From NCBI GenBank assembly GCA_020161755.1, contig JAIUOS010000020.1:1-64000 (forward strand): a DNA stretch of 64,000 nucleotides, in the 5' to 3' direction. The notes beneath the pieces are model-generated. The model made no database searches. It was not told the DNA's origin and was given only the letters and a program-made list of their open reading frames with translations. A program made the translations under genes and the position numbers. The stretch comes from Actinomycetota bacterium (GTDB lineage Bacteria; Actinomycetota; Actinomycetes; Propionibacteriales; Propionibacteriaceae). This document shows, piece by piece, positions 28,644 to 38,100 of the stretch; positions within the stretch are counted from its first letter, which is position 1, and every line of letters starts with the position of its first letter.

Positions 28644-30419
28644 ATGACCCTCGAACTGGTGGCGATCGTCGGCGTCGTCGTGGTGGTCGCCGTGACCGCG
28701 CTCGCCCCGCGGTTGGGCGTGGCGGCTCCCCTGCTGCTGGTGGCCCTGGGGCTGGCGGCCAGCCTGCTGCCGTTCATCGACCGGGTGACGGTGCCGCCCG
28801 AGCTCATCCTCGGCGGCGTCCTGCCCCCGCTGCTGTACTCGGCGGCGGTCAACACCCCGACGATGGAGTTCCGGCGTGACTTCCGGCTGATCTCGACGTT
28901 CTCGGTCGTCCTGGTCGTGGTGTCGGCCGTGACGATCGGGGTGATCGCCACCTGGCTCGTGCCCGGCCTGCCGATCGGCATCGGGGTCGCGCTCGGCGCG
29001 ATCATCAGCCCCACGGACGCGGTCGCGACCAGCATCGTCCGCCAGGCCGGCGTGGCACCCCGGCTGGTCACGGTGCTGGACGGCGAGAGCATGCTCAACG
29101 ACGCGTCCGCCCTGGTGCTGCTGCGCTCCGCTGTCGCGGCTGTCGGGGTCAGCATCTCGGTGTGGCAGGTGGGGCTGGACTTCCTCTGGGCGGTCGTCGC
29201 GGCAGTCGTCATCGGCTTCCTCGTCGGCAAGCTGCACCTCGCCGTCCGGTCCCGGATCACGCAGGTCAGCAGCAACGTGGCCCTGTCGCTGGTCGTCCCC
29301 TTCATCGCCTACGTACCCGCCGAGGAACTGGGCGCGTCCGGCCTGGTGGCGGCCGTCACCGCCGGCATCGTCACCGGCTACGGCGCGCCCCGCAGCATGG
29401 GTGCGCAGGACCGGCTGGCCGAGCGGGCGGTGTGGCGGACGGTCGAACTGCTGCTGGAGAGCGCGGTGTTCCTGCTGGTGGGCCTGGAGGCGCGCACCCT
29501 CGCCGACGACCTGATCGAGCAGGGCGGCAGCCTCGGCCTGGCCATCGTGGTGGCCGTGGTGACGGCCACGCTCGCGATCGCCATCCGGGCGGGGTTCGTG
29601 GCCTGGTCGGTGTGGCTGCTGGCCCGGCGCAACCGGCGGACGTCCGCGGTGCGCGAGAAGCTCACCCAGCTCCAGGACAAGCTCGCGGACGGCCAGGTGC
29701 CGACCGCCGCCGACCGCCGGGGCGCCTCGACCGGCAGGGCCAGGCGGAAGGTCCGCCGGCTGGAGCGGGAGGCCAACGCCGGCGGCGCCTCCACCGAGGC
29801 CCGGATCGGACGCTGGCAGCAGGTGGTCGAACGGCGGCTGGCTGACATCGACTACCTGGCCGCCGAGCAGTTCGGGTGGCGGGAGGGCGTGATCCTGGTG
29901 TGGGCCGGCATGCGGGGTGCGGTCACGATCGCCGCGTCCCAGACCCTGCCCGCGGACACCCCGCACCGCTCGCTGCTGGTGCTCTCGGCCACGTTGGTGG
30001 CGGTGGGAAGCCTGCTGATCCAGGGCCTCACGCTGGGCTCGGTCGCCAAGGTGCTGGGGTTGAACGCCCGCGGCGGCGACAGCGATCCCGTGAAGTGGGC
30101 CGAGCTGCAGGCCGAACTCCGGTCGGCCGCGATGACCCGGCTCGCCGACAAGCTGGACGCGTACCCGTCCGAGCTCGTCGAACAGCTGAAGACCCGGCTC
30201 ACCCGCACGCCGGACGCCGAGGACGACTTCCGTCCCGACACCGCGGCGGCCGGGGAGCGGATGGCCACCTTCCGCCAGCTGCGGCTCGACATGATCGCCG
30301 TCCAGCGCGACGAGCTGCTCGCCTTGCGCGACGTCGGCACCTACCCTTCAGCCATGCTCTCCGCCGCTCTGACCCAGCTGGACGCCGAGCAGCTCGGCAT
30401 CGAGATGCACCACGTCTGA
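28644..30419 (+). CDS. Na+/H+ antiporter (CPA1 family)
   Basis: 591 residues with about 12 membrane helices. The ion-binding motif is GAIISPTDAVATSIV (about 114-128), with GESMLNDASALVLL (about 150-163) and the late helix WAGMRGAVTIAASQTLP. Between helices 9 and 10 is a ~90-residue charged cytoplasmic insertion (about 330-405), typical of bacterial Nhe-like proteins of this type, and a ~130-residue cytoplasmic tail. GGGAGGAT precedes the ATG. It exchanges Na+ for H+ for pH and salt homeostasis. Its stop overlaps the start of the deaminase gene by 1 nt. Confidence 0.92.
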   Translation: MTLELVAIVGVVVVVAVTALAPRLGVAAPLLLVALGLAASLLPFIDRVTVPPELILGGVLPPLLYSAAVNTPTMEFRRDFRLISTFSVVLVVVSAVTIGVIATWLVPGLPIGIGVALGAIISPTDAVATSIVRQAGVAPRLVTVLDGESMLNDASALVLLRSAVAAVGVSISVWQVGLDFLWAVVAAVVIGFLVGKLHLAVRSRITQVSSNVALSLVVPFIAYVPAEELGASGLVAAVTAGIVTGYGAPRSMGAQDRLAERAVWRTVELLLESAVFLLVGLEARTLADDLIEQGGSLGLAIVVAVVTATLAIAIRAGFVAWSVWLLARRNRRTSAVREKLTQLQDKLADGQVPTAADRRGASTGRARRKVRRLEREANAGGASTEARIGRWQQVVERRLADIDYLAAEQFGWREGVILVWAGMRGAVTIAASQTLPADTPHRSLLVLSATLVAVGSLLIQGLTLGSVAKVLGLNARGGDSDPVKWAELQAELRSAAMTRLADKLDAYPSELVEQLKTRLTRTPDAEDDFRPDTAAAGERMATFRQLRLDMIAVQRDELLALRDVGTYPSAMLSAALTQLDAEQLGIEMHHV

Positions 30420-31381
30420 TGCTGCCGTTCGCCGAGCTCCACCTGCACCTCGAGGGCACCCTCGAGCCCGACATGGTCTTCGACCTGGCCGAGCGCAACC
30501 GCGTCCGGCTGCCGTGGCGTGACGAGGACGACCTGCGCGGACGCCTCTCCTACCGCTGCCTGCAGGAGTTCCTGGACCTGTACTACGCGAACATCGCGGT
30601 GCTGCGCACCGAGGCCGACTTCGCCGAGCTGACCGACGCCTACCTGGCCAGGGCGGCGCGGGCCGGGGTGGTGCGCGCGGAGATCTTCTGCGACCTGCAG
30701 GCGCACACCGCGCGCGGTGTCCCGGCTCCGGTGGTGCTGGCCGGGGTGGCGGACGCGCTCGCCCGCTCCGAGGCCGACCACGGGGTCAGTTCCGGACTGA
30801 TCCTGAGCTTCCTGCGGCACCTCAGCGCCGAGGACGCCGTCGCGGCCTACGACAGCGCGCTGGCCACCGGCGTTGAGCTGCTGGGCGTCGGACTGTGCTC
30901 GTCCGAGGTCGGGTTCCCGGCGGCGCCGTTCGCCGACCTGTACGACCGGGCCCGGGCGGACGGGCTGCACACGGTCGCGCACGCCGGCGAGGAGGGCGGG
31001 CCGGAGTACGTGTGGGAGGTGCTGCGGGAACTGGGGGCCGAGCGCGTCGACCACGGCATCAACGCGATGGCCGACCCCGCATTGGTGGCCCACCTGGCCG
31101 AGCACCGCGTCCCGCTCACGGTGTGCCCGGTGTCGAACGTGGTTCTGCACGCCGTCCCGAGCCTGTCCGAGCACCCGCTGCCGGCGATGCTGGACGCCGG
31201 GCTGGCGGTCTGCGTGAACTCCGACGACCCGGCGTACTTCGGCGGCTACCTCGACACCGTGCTGTCCGCCGTCCGCGGGCTGGGCGTCACGCCCGAGCAG
31301 GTCGCGACCCTGTCGCGCAACAGCATCGAGGCGTCCTTCCTGCCCGAGGCCGAGAAGCGACGGCTGCTCGCCGTGGGGTGA
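30419..31381 (+). CDS. Adenine deaminase (adenosine-deaminase-like amidohydrolase)
   Basis: 320 residues; the ATG at 30419 overlaps the antiporter stop (TGATG). Zinc ligands HLHLEG (His8, His10), HAGEEGG and SDDPAYFGGY are present. HAGEEGGPEY, RVDHGI and SDDPAYFGGY are patterns of the adenine-deaminase branch, whereas adenosine deaminases usually have RIGHG. The predicted reaction is adenine to hypoxanthine plus ammonia in purine salvage. Ammonia release fits an operon with a pH/ion antiporter, but that is inference. Confidence 0.88.
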   Translation: MLPFAELHLHLEGTLEPDMVFDLAERNRVRLPWRDEDDLRGRLSYRCLQEFLDLYYANIAVLRTEADFAELTDAYLARAARAGVVRAEIFCDLQAHTARGVPAPVVLAGVADALARSEADHGVSSGLILSFLRHLSAEDAVAAYDSALATGVELLGVGLCSSEVGFPAAPFADLYDRARADGLHTVAHAGEEGGPEYVWEVLRELGAERVDHGINAMADPALVAHLAEHRVPLTVCPVSNVVLHAVPSLSEHPLPAMLDAGLAVCVNSDDPAYFGGYLDTVLSAVRGLGVTPEQVATLSRNSIEASFLPEAEKRRLLAVG

Positions 31382-31410
31382 AACGAAAGGGGACTGTCCC
31401 CTTTCGTTTC
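31380..31410. repeat. GGGGACTGTCCCC palindrome overlapping a stop codon
   Basis: 15-bp perfect arms GAAACGAAAGGGGAC and complement around one T. It is the same sequence as the first palindrome at 22441-22473. It shares its first two bases with the TGA of the deaminase gene and lies between convergent genes, so it may double as a terminator. A further half copy follows at 31411-31435. Confidence 0.85.
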
Positions 31411-31430
31411 GGGGGCTGTCCCCTTTCCGT

Positions 31431-33809
31431 TCAGGCAGCGGACGTGGACGCGGTCTGCTCGCGCGACTTGGCGTGGGCGCGGTGTCCCTTCTCCGGCGGC
31501 GCGGGCGGCGCGAAGGTGCCGAGGTGGTTGGCGCGCAGCAGCAGCCGGCTGGTGCGCAGCGACTTGGACCGTCCGGACAACGGGGCGGCGTCGGCGTCCC
31601 GGCTGAGCTCGACCACCCCCACCTTCAGGCTCCGTGCGAACGGCATCAGCAGCAGCAGGACGCCGACCCCGACCACCATGACCCGTACCGTGTCGGACTC
31701 CGGCCCCGGCAGCGCACCGGTAAGGCCCAGCCAGCAGATCACGGCGCCGACCAGCAGGAACAGGCCGTTCTGGATGCGTTTGCGCCAGCTCGCCCAGCGG
31801 TAGGCGATCATCAGCAGCGCCAGCCGGGACGCCTCGTCCCGGTCGGGCAGGTGGCGCACCTGGTGCAGCAGCCGCTGCCAGCGCGTCCCGCGCCGCCGGC
31901 AGCAGGGACGGGTGACCGAGCGCAGGTGCTGGATCAGGTCCTGGGCGTCGTCGACGAGCTGCGCGTCGCCCTTGAGCCCGAGCCGGTCGAGCGCCTCCTG
32001 GGCGAGGATCGCCGCGTGCAACCCCCGACGGCACACCTCGCTGAACAGCCGGGGCGCCAACGGTTCGGAACCGATCCGTCCGCCCTTGGCCGCCACGCCG
32101 GTCTCCAGGTAGTCCTTGGTGTCGCGGTGCAGGTCGGCGGCCATCCGGTAGTCGGCGACGGCCACCATCAGCTGTTGGGCGTTCTCGACCGAGCCGGTGT
32201 TGCCCTCGCTGTCCTGGGCCATCGCCAGCGCGGCCTCGAACTCGCTCTCGGCCTGGATCGTTCGCGCGAGGATGTGTTCGCCGACGCTGTCGGTGATCGC
32301 CATCGCCTCGCGCAGCGCGTCCTTGTAGCGGCCCGCGATCAGCGCGGCCTGGGCGTCCAGCACCCGCAGGTCGAGGTCGTGGCGCCGCAGCGGCAGCACC
32401 TGGTCGAGCAGGGCGTCCGCGCCGGCGTCGTCGCCCAGCCGCAATGCGAGCATCGCGCCCAGCACCTGCACCGACCACGGGTCGGCGGGCGTCAGCGGCT
32501 CGGCCGCCAGCATCGCTGCCGCGCGGTCGTCGTCCCCGGCCAGCAGCGCCAGCCGGACGAGCTGCCGGCCGTCCACCTCGGGGCCGGCCTGGGCGAGCAG
32601 GGATCGGGCGGCGGCCTGTCCGGCGTAGCGGATGCCGGCGAACGGGCTGTCCGGCTCCAGCAGCCGGCCCTCCGAGACCGGCGTCCCCCACTGGTTGCCG
32701 GCCCACAGGCAGGCCTCGACGTAGGCGGTGTTGTAGGCGTCGGGGGTGTCGAGGGCGCGCAGTTCCTCCAGGATCGACAGCGCCATCGGACGGTCGGCGA
32801 GCAGCACCCGGACGCGCAGGATCGAGCGGCGCAACTCGTCCGGCAACCCGGTGTCGTCCACCTCGACCGCTTTGCGCAAGTGGTCCCACGCGGCCCGGTA
32901 GTGGCCCTGCTGGGCGGCCAGGCGGTAGGCCAGCAGCCGGTAGACGTGGCGCCAGTGCACGTAGGAGTCGGGGCCGACGCCCGGAGTCAGCCAACCGCCG
33001 GGGGTGCCCTCGATGGCTGCGATCGTGGCCAGGCAGGCCTCCTCGGCCTCGCCGAACCGGCCGACGTCGGTCATCGCCTGGATCCAGCGGGAGCGGTCCT
33101 CGACGTCCAGGTCGGTCACCAGGAACCCGAAGCGGACGCCGAGCTCGTCGAACAGTCGGGACGCGGCCGCGAAGTCGTCCAGCTCGGCGGACGCGACCGC
33201 TCGCACCAGCACCGAGGCCGCGGTCTGTTCGAGGTTCGCGACCAGCTCGAGTGCCAGCATCGGGCTCTCGGCGGCGAGCAGGTCGGCGGCACGCAGGGTG
33301 GATTCCGGACCGGCGGCGGCGAACCGGTACAGCGCCTGCTCGAACTCCGGATAGCTGCCCACCGGGGTGCGCTGGCGGCGTCCGGCAGCGAAGAACCGGT
33401 CGAGCAGGCTGATCAGGCGCACGCCGTCCGCGTCCGTCTCGGGCACCGGGCCGGCCATTCGCAGGGCCGCCGTCCACGCCTGGGCGGCCAGCTCGTCGTC
33501 GTCCTCGACCCCGGCCTGCTCGGCTCGGCTCTCCGCGCGCTGCCACAGCTCTGCGGCGACGAACTCCAGGATGTCCTGGTCGTCGGGGAAGCTCTCCACG
33601 AGTTCGCGCAGGCTCGGGTGCTGGCGACGGACGCCGAGCGAGCTGAGGGCGCGGAGCCAGTTGCCGGCGTCCGCCTGGCTCAGGCCCCCGCGCCGGTGCA
33701 ATTCGTCATAGGCGGTGTCGGCCGCCGCAAAGTCACCGCTCTCGATGCTGTCCACGGCGTAGCGCCGCAGCTGATCGAAGCCGGTCGCAACCCCCCGCTG
33801 CTCCAGCAT
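31431..33809 (-). CDS. Large TPR-like helical repeat protein with two C-terminal membrane helices
   Basis: 792 residues from the ATG at 33809, chosen for GGGGAGGGGAG upstream. Residues 1-600 are repeated helix pairs in TPR style (for example FAAADTAYDELHRRGGLSQA and ALREAMAITDSVGEHILART). At about 665-715 are two hydrophobic helices (NGLFLLVGAVICWLGLTGAL and VRVMVVGVGVLLLLMPFA) with a basic loop before them, then a ~70-residue charged cytoplasmic tail. There is no signal peptide. I do not recognise a named family; a membrane-tethered scaffold is the simplest reading. Confidence 0.7.
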   Translation of the reverse strand: MLEQRGVATGFDQLRRYAVDSIESGDFAAADTAYDELHRRGGLSQADAGNWLRALSSLGVRRQHPSLRELVESFPDDQDILEFVAAELWQRAESRAEQAGVEDDDELAAQAWTAALRMAGPVPETDADGVRLISLLDRFFAAGRRQRTPVGSYPEFEQALYRFAAAGPESTLRAADLLAAESPMLALELVANLEQTAASVLVRAVASAELDDFAAASRLFDELGVRFGFLVTDLDVEDRSRWIQAMTDVGRFGEAEEACLATIAAIEGTPGGWLTPGVGPDSYVHWRHVYRLLAYRLAAQQGHYRAAWDHLRKAVEVDDTGLPDELRRSILRVRVLLADRPMALSILEELRALDTPDAYNTAYVEACLWAGNQWGTPVSEGRLLEPDSPFAGIRYAGQAAARSLLAQAGPEVDGRQLVRLALLAGDDDRAAAMLAAEPLTPADPWSVQVLGAMLALRLGDDAGADALLDQVLPLRRHDLDLRVLDAQAALIAGRYKDALREAMAITDSVGEHILARTIQAESEFEAALAMAQDSEGNTGSVENAQQLMVAVADYRMAADLHRDTKDYLETGVAAKGGRIGSEPLAPRLFSEVCRRGLHAAILAQEALDRLGLKGDAQLVDDAQDLIQHLRSVTRPCCRRRGTRWQRLLHQVRHLPDRDEASRLALLMIAYRWASWRKRIQNGLFLLVGAVICWLGLTGALPGPESDTVRVMVVGVGVLLLLMPFARSLKVGVVELSRDADAAPLSGRSKSLRTSRLLLRANHLGTFAPPAPPEKGHRAHAKSREQTASTSAA

Positions 33810-33935
33810 CTCCCCTCCCCGCCGGAATTCTGCCCGGCGGTCGAACAGTGTGCACAGAGCCACCAATTGCCACCGGCCGCGAGGTATCACCCGGCGTCCG
33901 GGGCGCTCTTGAATTCACCGTTCGTGGCGGCTCAC

Positions 33936-33989
33936 CGACCTGCCAGGGGACCCGGAGGCTGGGGACCGCCGGACGCCCTGGCAGGTCGG
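33936..33989. repeat. 14-bp inverted repeat in gene-free region
   Basis: Arms CCGACCTGCCAGGG (33936-33949) and exact complement (33976-33989) around 26 bp. It lies in the 403-bp divergent gap between the TPR protein and the amidase (33810-34212), which otherwise holds only the GGGGACGGTTC repeats and no recognisable gene. Confidence 0.65.
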
Positions 33990-34089
33990 GAGGGGTGTCG
34001 GCCGCTGGTCGGACCCCGCCCGCGCGAAAAGCGCTTGGCCCCAGACTCGATCCGATCAGTCGCGCGCGGCAAGGGGTGAGATTGCCACC

Positions 34090-34180
34090 GGACCGAATCG
34101 GGGACGGTTCCCAATCCGGTCCCGGACCGAATCGGGGACGGTTCCTATCTCGGTCCCGGACCGAGATAGGAACCGTCCCC
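34090..34180. repeat. GGGGACGGTTC palindromic repeat cluster
   Basis: Two direct copies of GGACCGAATCGGGGACGGTT (starting at 34090 and 34125), the second continuing into a perfect 23-bp arm palindrome (34134-34156 with 34158-34180, single-C centre). Same family as 1111-1170 and 35142-35182. It ends 32 bp before the amidase start and so may sit in its promoter or leader. Confidence 0.85.
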
Positions 34181-34212
34181 TTTCCGTTCAGGCGAGCGAC
34201 TATCGTCGACGG

Positions 34213-35085
34213 GTGCGAACCGGGCCCCTCACGACTGCCGTGCTCGTGGCTCTCGCCACGACACTGGTCAGCTGCGTCGGGCCGGCGCCCGCCCCGTCCG
34301 CGTCCTCGGTCGTGGTGCCGGCTGCGGACAGCGCGACGTCCGCTCCGTCACCGTCAGCGGCCGCGACACCCGAACCCACCCCGAAAGCGGCGGCGCCCAC
34401 CCCGTCCGCCTCGGCGACGTCCGTCGCGAAACCGCTGGCCGGACGGACGATCGTCATCGACCCCGGCCACAACGGCGTCTGGACCAGGCGCGAGCTCAGG
34501 AAGGTTCCCAGCGGCAACGGACGCACCAAGGCCTGCAACTCCTCCGGCACCGCGAGCAACGCCGGCTACTCCGAGCACGCCTACGCCTGGGCGCAGGCCA
34601 AGGCGCTGGCCAAGGTGCTGCGCGCTCGCGGGGCGAGGGTGCTGTTGACCCGGTCGAACGACCACGGCGAGGGGCCGTGCGTGAACCTGCGCTCGCGGCT
34701 CGCGAACACCGAGAAGGCGGACGCGCTGGTGTCGATCCACGCCGACGGCAGCTTCGCCAGGGGTGCGCGCGGCTTCCATGTGATCGTGAGCACCACCATG
34801 GTCGGCGGCGCCGCAGTGGAGAAGGCGTCCGGCGCCCTCGCCCGCGAGCTGCGCAACGCCCTCGAGACCCGGACCTCGATGCCCCGCTCGACCTACGTCG
34901 GCAAGGGCACCGCGCTCAGCTTCCGGTCCGACCTCGGGACGCTCAACCTGTCGAAGCGTCCCGCTGTGATGCTCGAGATGGGCAACATGCGCAACGCCAC
35001 CGATGCGGCGCTGCTCGGCTCGCCGTCCTTCCGTGCGAAGGCTGCCCAGGCGCTGGCGGACGGTCTCGTCGCCGCGCTGACCTGA
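34213..35085 (+). CDS. N-acetylmuramoyl-L-alanine amidase (Amidase_3), lipoprotein
   Basis: 290 residues from a GTG at 34213. A lipoprotein signal ends LATTLVSC with Cys21. A ~50-residue Ala/Ser/Pro/Thr linker follows, then the Amidase_3 domain (about 77-290): VIDPGHNGVW with zinc ligand His86, an Arg-rich SRLANTEKADALVSIHADG with another His, and the catalytic Glu in AVMLEMGNMRN. It cleaves the bond between MurNAc and the stem peptide, probably in cell division or wall turnover, tethered to the outer face of the membrane. Its promoter region carries the palindrome cluster. Confidence 0.9.
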   Translation: MRTGPLTTAVLVALATTLVSCVGPAPAPSASSVVVPAADSATSAPSPSAAATPEPTPKAAAPTPSASATSVAKPLAGRTIVIDPGHNGVWTRRELRKVPSGNGRTKACNSSGTASNAGYSEHAYAWAQAKALAKVLRARGARVLLTRSNDHGEGPCVNLRSRLANTEKADALVSIHADGSFARGARGFHVIVSTTMVGGAAVEKASGALARELRNALETRTSMPRSTYVGKGTALSFRSDLGTLNLSKRPAVMLEMGNMRNATDAALLGSPSFRAKAAQALADGLVAALT

Positions 35086-35141
35086 CGCACCGTCCACCCC
35101 AACGCCACCCGGCGACCCACCGGCAGGGCCGGGTCAGGATC

Positions 35142-35182
35142 CGTCCCCAATGCGGTCCCGGACCGAATCAGGAACCGTCCCC
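35142..35182. repeat. GGGGACGGTTC palindrome between convergent genes
   Basis: CGTCCCCAATGCGGTCC, a central C, then GGACCGAATCAGGAACCGTCCCC. Imperfect version of the 34134-34180 element. It ends 10 bp from the stop of the giant surface-protein gene and may terminate transcription from both sides. Confidence 0.75.
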
Positions 35183-35191
35183 GGTGTGGGG

Positions 35192-38100
35192 TCAGTCCTC
35201 CTCGGCGGAGCGCCTGCGGCCCAGGACCAGCAGGCCGGCACCGACGGCCAGCGCCACGCCGGCGACGCCGAGCAGGCCGAGGTCGCTACCGGTGAAGGCC
35301 AGCTCGCCGCTCGTGGTGCCATTGCTGCCGCTGTCGTTGTCGTCGGTCGGGTCCACCACGGCCTTGGAGGTCACGAGCACCGCGGTGCAGGTGTCGGGGC
35401 ACGACCCTCCCGGGTCGCCCGGGACGGCGGTGTTGGTGAACGTCGCGTTGTACGCGTCGTCGTCCACCGTCACCGTGTACACCAGGGTCGCCTCCTCGCC
35501 CGGCGCGAGCGTCGGGACGGCCCAGGTGAGCACCGTCCCGGTGAGCGTGGCACCGTCCGGGAGTCCGGCGAGCGCGGCGTAGGCCAGGACGTCGCTCAGG
35601 TCGTCGGTCACGACGGCGCCGCGCACCTGCGCCCTGGACGTGTTCCGCACGTGCAGCGTGTAGGTGACGTCGTCGCCGGGCACCACGGTCGTCCCGCTGC
35701 CGGGGGTGGACGTCTTCGACAGCGTCCAGGCCGGGCTGAAGTGCTCGGTCGCGCAGTCGCCCAGTGCACCGTCGGTGCCCAGGGGGCCGCCGACCGCGCA
35801 GGACACCGCGCCCTCGCCGTACGCCACGTTGCCGAGCGTGTGCCCGTAGGCGCCCGCGTTCACCCGGACGGTGTAGCTCACCTGCGCCGTGCCGCCGACC
35901 GCCACGTCGGGGACGTCCCAGGTGAGCTGGTCGTCGGCCAGCGTGGCGCCAGCGGGCAGGGCACCGACCAGGGTCGCGTCGTCCAGCAGGTCGGACATGT
36001 TGTCGTGCACCTGGGTGCCGCTCAGCACGACCGGGCCGGTGTTGGTCACGGTCAGCGTGTAGGTGATCTCGTCACCGGGCACCACCGTGGCGCCGCTGCC
36101 CGGGTCGCTGGTCTTCGACAGCGTCCAGGCGGTCGTGTAGGCGGTGGTCGTGCACGACTCGGCGCACTCGCCGCCGAGCGAGGCCGGGGTGGCAGCGTTG
36201 CGGACGGTGGCCCCACGTGCGTCGTCGGCGAGGGTCACCTGGTAGGTCAGCTCGGCGGTGCCGCCGACGGCCAGGTCGGGGACGGCCCAGGTGAGCGTGG
36301 CGCCGTCGATGCTCGCGCCCGCTGGCACCGCGTCCAGCTCGGCGTCGTCGAGGACGTCGGACAGGTCGTCGGTCACCGTGGCACCGACCAGCGTCGTGAG
36401 GCCCTCGTTGGTGACGGTCAGCGTGTAGTTGATGGTGTCGCCGGGCTTCACGACGGCGCCATCGGCGACATCGCTGGTCTTGGCCAGCGTCCACTTCGGC
36501 GACCAGGACGTGGTGGAGCAGTCCAGGCAGGTGCCGCCGTTGGTGGTCGGGGACGCGACGTTCGTCAGCTGCGCACCGGACGCGGTCACGACGGCGGTGT
36601 ACCGGACGGACGCCGTGCCGCCGACGGGCACGGTGGGCACCGACCAGGTGAGCGTTTCGGCGGAACGGGTGAGGTCGGCCGGCAGGTCACCGAGGGTGGC
36701 GTCGTCCACGACGTCGGACACGTCGTCGCTGACCTCAGCACCGGTCAGCGCGATCGGGCCGGTGTTGACCACCGTCAGCGTGTAGGTGATGGTGTCGCCC
36801 GGCTGCAGGGAGTCGTTCCCGGTCTGGTCGCTGGTCTTGGCCAGGGTCCAGGACGGGGTGTAGGAGGTGGTCGTGCAGGTCGTGCAGGCGCCGCCGGTGC
36901 CGACCGGGGCGACCGTGTTGGTGAGTGTCGCGCCGTCGGCGGTCACCGTCGCGGTGTACGACACGGACGCGTGCTCGCCCGCGTTCAGGGTGGGGATCAC
37001 CCAGGTCAGGGTGTCGCCGTCCAGGCTCAGCCCGGCCGCCCTCGCCGACACCGTGGCGTCGTCGAGGACGTTGGACAGGTCGTCGGTCGCCGAAACCCCG
37101 GACACCACGCCGTCGGAGGTGTTCGTCGCGGTCAGGGTGTAGGTGATCACATCACCCGGCTTCACCACCGCCGGCGCATCCGAGCTCTTCGACAGCGTCC
37201 ACGCACCGGTGTGGCTGGTGGTGCTGCACTCGTCGGCGCACTGGCCGCCGACCGAGGTCGGCGAGGCCACGTTCTTCAGGGTCACACCGGTCGCGTTCGC
37301 GTTCACGGTGACCGAGTAGTCGAGGGACACCGTCGCACCAGCAGCCACATCGGGGACCGCCCACGTGAGCGTGGTGCCGTCCACGGTCGCACCGGCGGGC
37401 AGCGTGCCCAGGGCCGCGTCGTCCAGCACATCGGACAGGTCATCGGACACCGTCGCACCGGTCAGCGTGGCCGGCCCGGTGTTGGTGACGGTCAGGGTGT
37501 AGCCCACGACCGCACCGGGGGCCACCGTCGTGCCGTCGGCGTTACTCGTCTTGGCCAGCGTCCACGACGGGGTCGTCGAGGTCGTCGAGCAGTCCAGGCA
37601 GGTGCCGCCGTTCGTCGCCGGTGCCGCCACGTTCGTCAGCGTCGCACCGAGCTCGTCCACGGTCGCGGTGTAACTGATCGTCGCGGTCCCGCCGACGGCC
37701 ACGTCCGGCACCGACCAGGTCAGGGCGCCGCCCGAACGGGAGATCCCCGAAGGCAGGGTGCCCAGCGTGGCGTCATCGATCAGATCCGAGACGTCGTCGG
37801 ACACCGTGACACCGGTCAGCGTGACCGGACCGGTGTTCACCACGGTCAGGGTGTAGGTGACGGTGTCACCGGGGTTCACGACCGAACCGTCGACCGGATC
37901 CGAGCTCTTCGCCAGCGTCCAGGACGGCGTGTAGGACGTCGTCGAGCAGGTCGTGCACGCGCCGCCGGTGCCGACCGGGGTCACCGTGTTCGTCAGGGTT
38001 GCCCCGTCAGCGGCCACCGTCGCGGTGTACGAAACGGACGCGTGCTCACCCGCGTTCAGGGACGGGATCACCCACGTCAGCGTCGAACCGTCCAGGCTCA

